Below are positions 6,244 through 10,428 of a DNA stretch of 10,428 bases, piece by piece. The notes below the pieces were generated by a model. The model searched no databases. It worked only from the letters and a program-made list of their open reading frames with translations, and was not told where the DNA came from. The translations under genes and the position numbers were made by a program. Numbering within the stretch: the first letter of the stretch is position 1; the number at the start of each line of letters is the position of its first letter. Source of the DNA: an uncultured Oscillospiraceae bacterium (lineage in GTDB: Bacteria > Bacillota > Clostridia > Oscillospirales > Acutalibacteraceae); contig UQZS01000058.1 in the NCBI GenBank assembly GCA_900545625.1, positions 1-10,428 on the forward strand. The letters are read 5' to 3'.

Positions 6244-7098
6244 TCAGTCGCCGCAGGGGCAGAACGGGCCTGCCGTATTGCAGCAGCTGCTGCCGGCTTC
6301 GTTAGGCGGGAAGAACGCATCCACAGGGAAGTTGATCTTGCGGAACGCTTCGCACGGGTCGTCGGTGTCGCAGCTGCATTCCTTTTGCGGGATGCAGAAG
6401 TCGTATGCGGGGATCAGCATCTGCACATCGCGCTCCAGTTGGACGATCGTGAAAATACCGATGGTCACGGCAACGACCTTTTCCGCATTGCGCGATGCCC
6501 CGAAGTCCGCAGGGAATTCTTCGGAAAACGCACGGCGCACACACTTGGGGATGGGCATACAGCTGTCGCTGAGGTTATTGCAGCAGTCGCACGGACGGCA
6601 CAGCTTCGCATCAAGGCAAATCGGATCGGCGACCTGGATTTTGGCGCGCGGATTCGTATTGGTCGGGATAAGCTGGTTGTCGTCGGCATCGGCACGGTAT
6701 TCGGACGAATAGACGTGCACGTTGCCGTCGCTGCCGTACAGAATGCACTTTTTCGAGAAGGTCGCAAATCCGCAAAGCGTTGTGGGCGGTGCGGACGCCA
6801 CGGAGTATGCCTCCACCGTCACCTTAAAGAAAAAGGTGATGTCCACGCTGTAACAGCCGCGGTTGAACGGCACTTTTTCCACATCCATAAACACGTTAAG
6901 TATCTCGGTACCGCGGCAGCGCACGTTGGTGGCGCGCTCTGCGATCTCCTGACACTGCGGCGGGAAGTACACGCGCAGGTCGGCAAGGCAATCCTTATCG
7001 GCGCACGAATCATACACGCGGTTCGTATCGATGCAGACCGCCTCGCGGATCTTCGGAAGCCCTTTGTCGTTTGGACAGCAGGCCCTGTTTTCTGCCAT
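6244..7098 (-). CDS. Cysteine-rich conserved hypothetical protein, possible spore-surface protein
   Basis: The 284-residue product carries 25 cysteines (about 9%), many in pairs or tight clusters: CC near the N-terminus, CLDAKLCRPCDCCNN around 161-175, CSCDTDDPC around 241-249, and a CC...CPCGD tail. A segment CIDTNRVYDSCADKDCLADL (22-41) resembles one I recall in uncharacterised clostridial proteins. There is no signal peptide or clear membrane span. Between the clusters lie beta-rich stretches (VDITFFFKVTVEAY; VVAVTIGIFTIVQLE). CxxC pairs could bind metal or form disulfide networks. The ATG at 7098, with GGAGG 7 nt upstream, is chosen over one at 7170. The gene is monocistronic between two terminators, with a sporulation-like promoter element upstream. 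I do not recognise a named family; the spore-coat idea is inference from composition and promoter. Confidence 0.85.
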   Translation of the reverse strand: MAENRACCPNDKGLPKIREAVCIDTNRVYDSCADKDCLADLRVYFPPQCQEIAERATNVRCRGTEILNVFMDVEKVPFNRGCYSVDITFFFKVTVEAYSVASAPPTTLCGFATFSKKCILYGSDGNVHVYSSEYRADADDNQLIPTNTNPRAKIQVADPICLDAKLCRPCDCCNNLSDSCMPIPKCVRRAFSEEFPADFGASRNAEKVVAVTIGIFTIVQLERDVQMLIPAYDFCIPQKECSCDTDDPCEAFRKINFPVDAFFPPNEAGSSCCNTAGPFCPCGD

Positions 7099-7105
7099 AC
7101 AGATT

Positions 7106-7110
7106 CCTCC
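7106..7110 (-). promoter_or_regulatory. Ribosome binding site that sets the cysteine-rich gene start
   Basis: The minus strand reads GGAGG 7 nt before the ATG at 7098. The longer open frame from 7170 would start almost at the putative -10 element and lacks a comparable site. Confidence 0.85.
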
Positions 7111-7167
7111 TGAAAGCTGCACCGGGCGAACCCGATGCGGATATTGTAAGTTTGACAACTTCACTAT

Positions 7168-7194
7168 CATAGTATGAACATATGCGTTTTATGT
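7168..7194 (-). promoter_or_regulatory. Candidate mother-cell (SigK/SigE-like) promoter
   Basis: On the minus strand AC (7194-7193) is followed by a 16-nt spacer and CATACTATG (7176-7168). The Bacillus SigK pattern is AC-N16/17-CATANNNTA, so only the last base differs. The same box fits the SigE -10 CATACAAT at 7 of 8 positions. It lies 69 nt before the ATG. No good sigma-A pair was found in the same gap. The motif is short, so chance is possible. Confidence 0.4.
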
Positions 7195-7219
7195 GACGAA
7201 TCGTTTTCGGAAGCGACGT

Positions 7220-7254
7220 AAAAAAGGCGGAGCACAGCGTTTGCTGTGCTCCGC
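7220..7254 (-). terminator. Strong Rho-independent terminator after the CmpB-type gene
   Basis: A perfect 12-bp stem pairs 7227-7238 with 7243-7254 around a 4-nt loop. On the minus strand it is followed by CC and six T residues (7225-7220). It lies 16 nt beyond the stop at 7270 and closes the dockerin/HD/CmpB transcription unit. Confidence 0.95.
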
Positions 7255-7269
7255 GAAATACATTTGTTG

Positions 7270-8079
7270 TCAGTCCTTCGGTTCGCTCGGGTCCTGTGTG
7301 CCGTCATCCCGGTGCTTATCTTCCTCCGAGCGGTCAAATAAAACATGCAGCGCGTCCTTATAGCGCTTCATGGTGAATTTCGGATAAGCATTTTTTAGCC
7401 GCTCTACCGGAGAAAATCCGCCGCGCGCCGTCTGTGCCAAACGCGCAAGGTTTGGATTTGTGCGGATGCGCTCGGCAAGGGCGTTCATATATTCATCGGT
7501 CGTGTCTACGCCCTTTTGCACATGCTCGCCGATGATCTCCTGCAAATTTTTCAAAAGCTCCACTGTGTTTTTAAGACCTGCTACCGTTGTGGCAAGATCC
7601 AAAAGGAAAATGGAGTACAGCACCAGCGCCACGGAATATACTACCGTATCCGAAAGCCCGGCGGTAAATCCCATCACATACGGCTGGAACACACGCACGA
7701 TGAGCACGATACCCACACCGAACAGCAGGCTGTTGCGCAGGCAGATACGCCCTTGGATATTGAAGCGCCTTTCGGAATAATCCCACCAGGTAGCGTGGAA
7801 CAGCTTTTCGAGCACCAGGTGCGTCATAAATTCAAGCACTGTGCAGACTGCCGAGCCCGCCAAAAACAGCAGGAAGATATTTTCGATGCGCCCGTAAAAA
7901 AGGACGGTGCTTAAAACAGCGCCTACGCCGTAGATCGGGCACAAGGGGCCAAACAGGAAGCCGCGCTTGACAACCTTTTTCTGCACAATAATATAAAGCA
8001 GCGTTTCCATAATCCAGCCGCAAACGCTGTAAAGCAGGAACCAGAGGAAACCTTCAGCAAGGATCCGCAGGACGTGCAT
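7270..8079 (-). CDS. CmpB-type putative ABC transporter permease-like membrane protein
   Basis: The 269-residue protein matches the PF06541-like 'ABC-transporter type IV/CmpB' family of clostridial membrane proteins. Hallmarks are SVCGWIMETLLY (18-29), RGFLFGPLCPIYGVGAV (39-55), LEFMTHLVLEKLFHATWWDYS (82-102) and FNIQGRICL (106-114). About five hydrophobic spans fall at 8-32, 46-62, 67-87, 115-135 and 140-166. A hydrophilic C-terminal tail of roughly 100 residues follows, ending in an acidic/basic stretch, and should face the cytoplasm. No ATPase partner is nearby, and transport has not been shown for the family to my knowledge, so the permease label is nominal. The ATG at 8079 has GGAG 10 nt upstream and overlaps the HD gene by 26 nt, suggesting coupled translation. 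A strong terminator follows. Confidence 0.88.
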   Translation of the reverse strand: MHVLRILAEGFLWFLLYSVCGWIMETLLYIIVQKKVVKRGFLFGPLCPIYGVGAVLSTVLFYGRIENIFLLFLAGSAVCTVLEFMTHLVLEKLFHATWWDYSERRFNIQGRICLRNSLLFGVGIVLIVRVFQPYVMGFTAGLSDTVVYSVALVLYSIFLLDLATTVAGLKNTVELLKNLQEIIGEHVQKGVDTTDEYMNALAERIRTNPNLARLAQTARGGFSPVERLKNAYPKFTMKRYKDALHVLFDRSEEDKHRDDGTQDPSEPKD

Positions 8080-8581
8080 ACCGTTTCATCTCCGTTTCTA
8101 TGCAGGTGTAAACGGGTTCAAATCGTTTGGAAAGGCGCAGGAAATCGCGCACCGCCCCCACCTTATCGGCAAACGTGAGCGCCATGCCTTCGCGCGAACG
8201 CGGCGGCATAAGGTGCAGCGGCCACATGTGGCTTAAGATCATATCGCGCTGCATGGGCGTAAGGGGACCGAAATAGTGTTCGGCGTTTTTTACAGCCTCT
8301 TTCGGGTGATACCAGGCGTGCCCCTCGTCGTGCTTATCGACATACCAATTATATAGATAAAAGTCATGCAGCAATGCGGCGCGCGTCGCTTCGCGCGCGC
8401 GCCAGTGCATCGCTGTGCAAATACGATAGGTCAGGAACGATACATATACGCTGTGATACAGTGTATCTACAGGCTTGTGGTGTGGGTACCGGCGCATCTG
8501 CTGCACCTTTTCGTGTGTGAGCAGGTCGCCGACGGCTTCGCAGTAGCCGCGCACCCACTGCGCCTGTTTTTCACTCTGCAT
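8054..8581 (-). CDS. HD-domain phosphohydrolase-like protein
   Basis: The 175-residue protein carries an HD metal-site pattern: His43 (DTLYHSV), His72-Asp73 (ALLHDF), His92 (WYHPKEA), His118 (LSHMWPL) and Asp139 (TFADKVG). HD proteins hydrolyse phosphomonoesters or phosphodiesters, often of nucleotides; the substrate here cannot be inferred. The extra histidines at 92 and 118 fit a possible two-metal variant. Aromatic-rich YLYNWYVDKHDEGHAWYHP (75-93) marks a clostridial subgroup. No signal peptide or membrane span is seen, so it is probably cytoplasmic. The ATG at 8581 is chosen because GAGGAG lies 9 nt upstream; the longer frame to 8653 would run deep into the dockerin gene. It begins 19 nt after that gene's stop and overlaps the CmpB-type gene by 26 nt. 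Confidence 0.87.
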   Translation of the reverse strand: MQSEKQAQWVRGYCEAVGDLLTHEKVQQMRRYPHHKPVDTLYHSVYVSFLTYRICTAMHWRAREATRAALLHDFYLYNWYVDKHDEGHAWYHPKEAVKNAEHYFGPLTPMQRDMILSHMWPLHLMPPRSREGMALTFADKVGAVRDFLRLSKRFEPVYTCIETEMKRYARPADPC

Positions 8582-8590
8582 GGAAAAGAT

Positions 8591-8596
8591 CTCCTC
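8591..8596 (-). promoter_or_regulatory. Ribosome binding site that sets the HD-protein start
   Basis: The minus strand reads GAGGAG 9 nt before the ATG at 8581, and it lies in the short gap just after the dockerin gene stop at 8601. It supports the short start over the frame extending into the dockerin gene. Confidence 0.75.
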
Positions 8597-8600
8597 GCCG

Positions 8601-10428
8601 TTATGCTTGTGCCGCGGACATACTGCGCACCAGATCAAATTGCGCCAGGTCAAAGCCGTCGATCACGGTGTCGCCGTTGAGGTCGGCTGCAAGGCTGTAT
8701 ACGCCGTCCGCAATGGCGGAAGGATTGAACATGGCTTTCGAGACAGCGCTGTAGTCGGCTTGCGTGATCGCACCGTCGCCGTCCACGTCGCCCATGAGCA
8801 GCACCGTAACGCTTTCATACACGGTTTGTGGATCATTGACGGACACACACTGTACCACGCAGCCTGTACCGACCAATTCACCATCCGAAAGCTCGACGCC
8901 GTTGCGCAGCACGCGGATCTGCGTTTCTTCGTTTTGGAGCTGTGCGCGCAGGGCCTCTACGGTGGTGTCCGCTGTCATGCCGGTAAGCAGCGCCGTCGTA
9001 CCGGAGCGGTCCACTACAATGGTGGTGGAGCCGTCCTCTTTCGGCACAATCAGTTTCAGCTCTTCTTTTTCGATATGCACCGCGTACACGGGGCTCTCAT
9101 AGCTTTCCTTGCCCGCGGCGTTGACCGCCTTGAAGCGATACTCCGCCTGCGTTTCCTCGGTCAGCGTGAGCGTGTTGCCCTCCAGACGCATCCAGCCGTC
9201 GCCGCAGTTGTAGTAATAGGTCACGTCGGACAGGCAGTTGGGCGTGTACAGCGTAAAGGTGATCGGGCCCTCTGTCTTTGTGCCGACCGCGCCGTCCACA
9301 CCGACTTGCAGGATCGGGGTTTCGCTGTCAATTTGCACCGTAAATTCTTCGGATATCTCGCTTTCCAGCGTGGCGTTGGAGACCGCCTTGAACGCATAGG
9401 TGTGCGTGCCGTCCGCAGTCGCCGTCAGCGTGTTGCCCGAAAGAGGCTGCCAATCGCCGCCATCCACACGGTACAGGTACCCGGAAATGCCGGAGAACGC
9501 GGAACTCTCTACCGTCAGCGTTACGCTGCCGTTTGCCCAATCGCCGTCGGCATAGGCTGCATCGCCGTTCGTTGCCGTGATCACGGGCGCGGTCGGCGCG
9601 GTCGTATCTATGGTAACGCCTTCAGAAACGTACACCTCAGAAACAAGCCCCGTGGTGTCGAACGCCTGCGCTTCGACGTAGCCTTTAAAGCTGGTGGTAA
9701 GCTGCGGCTTTTGCGTCTCGTCATACACGAGCCATTCGGTCGTCGGTGTGCCGTCCGCGTCCAGCATGCGATAGCGGATCTCTTCAATCACGCCCGCGCC
9801 TGTATTGTTGACGTTGATCGTCACGACGGCATCTTCTTTGTAATAACTGCCGAATTCGGAATCGTCCTGTGCGGCAGTGCCGCCGGAAATGCTCTGGGCA
9901 ATGTCGATGTCTGAGATCTCGAGAACGGGGGTATAGAAGTTGTTGATCACGAGCAGTTCGGTCTTGCGAAGCCCGTTGCCGCCGGTCACGGTGAACAGAT
10001 AATAGCCGTTTTCGGAAACCGTTACAGACGACTTCCCGGTGATGTCCGCGCCGTCCATTTCGAGCGATTCGACGCCCGATTCGCCTGTCACCGTCTCGAT
10101 CGTGACTTCATACGGCACGCAAGTCGGATCCGTAACGGTGGGCGTGAGCACCACGTCGGGCTCAGTAGTATCGATCATCACGCGGTAGCTGTCGGACACG
10201 ATGCTTTCCGTGCCCGCGCCGTTGACCGCCTTAAAGGCGTAGACGGCGTTGGTGTTTTCCTCCAAATGCAGGTCGGCGCCGTCGAACGCGTGCCAGTCTG
10301 TACCGTCGGAGTAATAATAGGTGATGCCGGAAAGGCTCTCTTCTTCTGTCGAGAAGCTGAAGTGCGCGCCGCCGGCGGTCCAGCGCCCGAAGGTGCCGTC
10401 GAATGCAACACGGATGACCGGCTGCTGG
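8601..10428 (-). CDS. Ig-like-repeat surface protein with C-terminal type I-like dockerin (5' end missing)
   Basis: The frame is open to the window edge, so 608 C-terminal residues are seen; numbering starts at the edge. Similar beta-rich units lie near 1-90, 295-372 and 378-452, with a divergent one near 197-280. Each has a YYY/YLYR..DG.W block, a GNTLT-like turn, Y.FKAVN..G.ES, then a V.ID...P exit strand. A small domain at about 457-545 precedes the dockerin. The dockerin has two calcium-loop repeats, GDVDGDGAITQADY (546-559) and ADLNGDTVIDGFDL (581-594), each followed by a short helix. The protein should be exported and either displayed or assembled on the cell surface through a cohesin, but the signal peptide and any catalytic domain lie outside. 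A lone dockerin of this kind does not prove a cellulosome. The TTG at 10265 is not a start: conserved repeat sequence continues upstream of it. Confidence 0.9.
   Translation of the reverse strand, partial: QQPVIRVAFDGTFGRWTAGGAHFSFSTEEESLSGITYYYSDGTDWHAFDGADLHLEENTNAVYAFKAVNGAGTESIVSDSYRVMIDTTEPDVVLTPTVTDPTCVPYEVTIETVTGESGVESLEMDGADITGKSSVTVSENGYYLFTVTGGNGLRKTELLVINNFYTPVLEISDIDIAQSISGGTAAQDDSEFGSYYKEDAVVTINVNNTGAGVIEEIRYRMLDADGTPTTEWLVYDETQKPQLTTSFKGYVEAQAFDTTGLVSEVYVSEGVTIDTTAPTAPVITATNGDAAYADGDWANGSVTLTVESSAFSGISGYLYRVDGGDWQPLSGNTLTATADGTHTYAFKAVSNATLESEISEEFTVQIDSETPILQVGVDGAVGTKTEGPITFTLYTPNCLSDVTYYYNCGDGWMRLEGNTLTLTEETQAEYRFKAVNAAGKESYESPVYAVHIEKEELKLIVPKEDGSTTIVVDRSGTTALLTGMTADTTVEALRAQLQNEETQIRVLRNGVELSDGELVGTGCVVQCVSVNDPQTVYESVTVLLMGDVDGDGAITQADYSAVSKAMFNPSAIADGVYSLAADLNGDTVIDGFDLAQFDLVRSMSAAQA

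Noticed and set aside
6178..7113. Long + strand open frame opposite the cysteine-rich gene
   Set aside because: The minus-strand gene has a strong ribosome site, terminator and conserved-looking segment. The + frame starts inside a terminator hairpin and has no family features.
7143..7148. TACAAT on the - strand as a sigma-A -10 for the cysteine-rich gene
   Set aside because: No TTGACA-like box occurs at the right distance upstream. The CATACTATG element has better spacing to its partner.
7152..7157. Perfect TTGACA hexamer on the + strand
   Set aside because: No acceptable -10 box lies 16-18 nt downstream, and there is no + strand gene to serve.
8580..9914. Long open frame on the + strand (444 codons) opposite the dockerin gene
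   Set aside because: It is antisense to a gene with clear Ig and dockerin motifs. Its translation is rich in Arg, His and Val with no recognisable domain, as expected of a mirror frame in GC-rich DNA, and it has no good ribosome site.
10178..10411. Alternative minus-strand frame at the window end
   Set aside because: The main frame is open to the edge and continues the Ig-repeat motifs (YYYSDGTDW), so this one is a shadow.

Overview
The window looks like chromosomal DNA from an anaerobic, probably endospore-forming member of the Clostridia, most like a moderately GC-rich Oscillospiraceae/Ruminococcaceae-type lineage. This rests on strong GGAGG ribosome sites before most genes, a gamma-D-glutamyl-diaminopimelate peptidase with PG-binding and LysM modules, a CmpB-type (PF06541-like) membrane protein, a pyruvate formate-lyase activase, a dockerin-bearing Ig-repeat surface protein and a clostridial-style intergenic palindromic repeat. 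The species cannot be named from the sequence.

Layout. (1) 1-1262, + strand: the 3' part of a cell-wall peptidase gene, ending at a strong bidirectional terminator (1286-1314). (2) 1315-1547: a non-coding convergent intergenic region with a palindromic repeat, a 7-bp tandem repeat and a hairpin just past mtnA. (3) 1548-6183, - strand: a likely five-gene operon read pflA > cyclophilin > mtaD > purine nucleoside phosphorylase > mtnA, with a sigma-A-like promoter at 6155-6183. (4) 6192-7194, - strand: a single gene for a 284-residue protein with 25 cysteines, with its own terminator and an upstream element resembling mother-cell sporulation promoters. (5) 7220-10428, - strand: a large secreted-type Ig-repeat/dockerin protein (5' end outside the window), then an HD-domain hydrolase, then a CmpB-type membrane protein, ending at a 12-bp-stem terminator.

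How the genes work together. The most coherent unit is the nucleoside salvage set. An MTA/SAH/5'-deoxyadenosine-type deaminase, a trimeric-type phosphorylase with a 6-oxopurine-type active site, and the MtnA sugar-phosphate isomerase lie consecutively, and the first two overlap by 8 nt. Together they predict deamination first, then phosphorolysis, then isomerisation. Their co-transcription with a radical-SAM activase, an enzyme type that releases 5'-deoxyadenosine, makes recycling of that by-product an attractive reading. It is inference, not shown by sequence. The HD and CmpB genes overlap by 26 nt and are probably co-expressed, but their function is unknown.

No rRNA, tRNA, CRISPR array, transposase, integrase or phage gene was recognised. 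A perfect 21-bp inverted repeat sits exactly at the window start and may be an assembly fold-back artefact.
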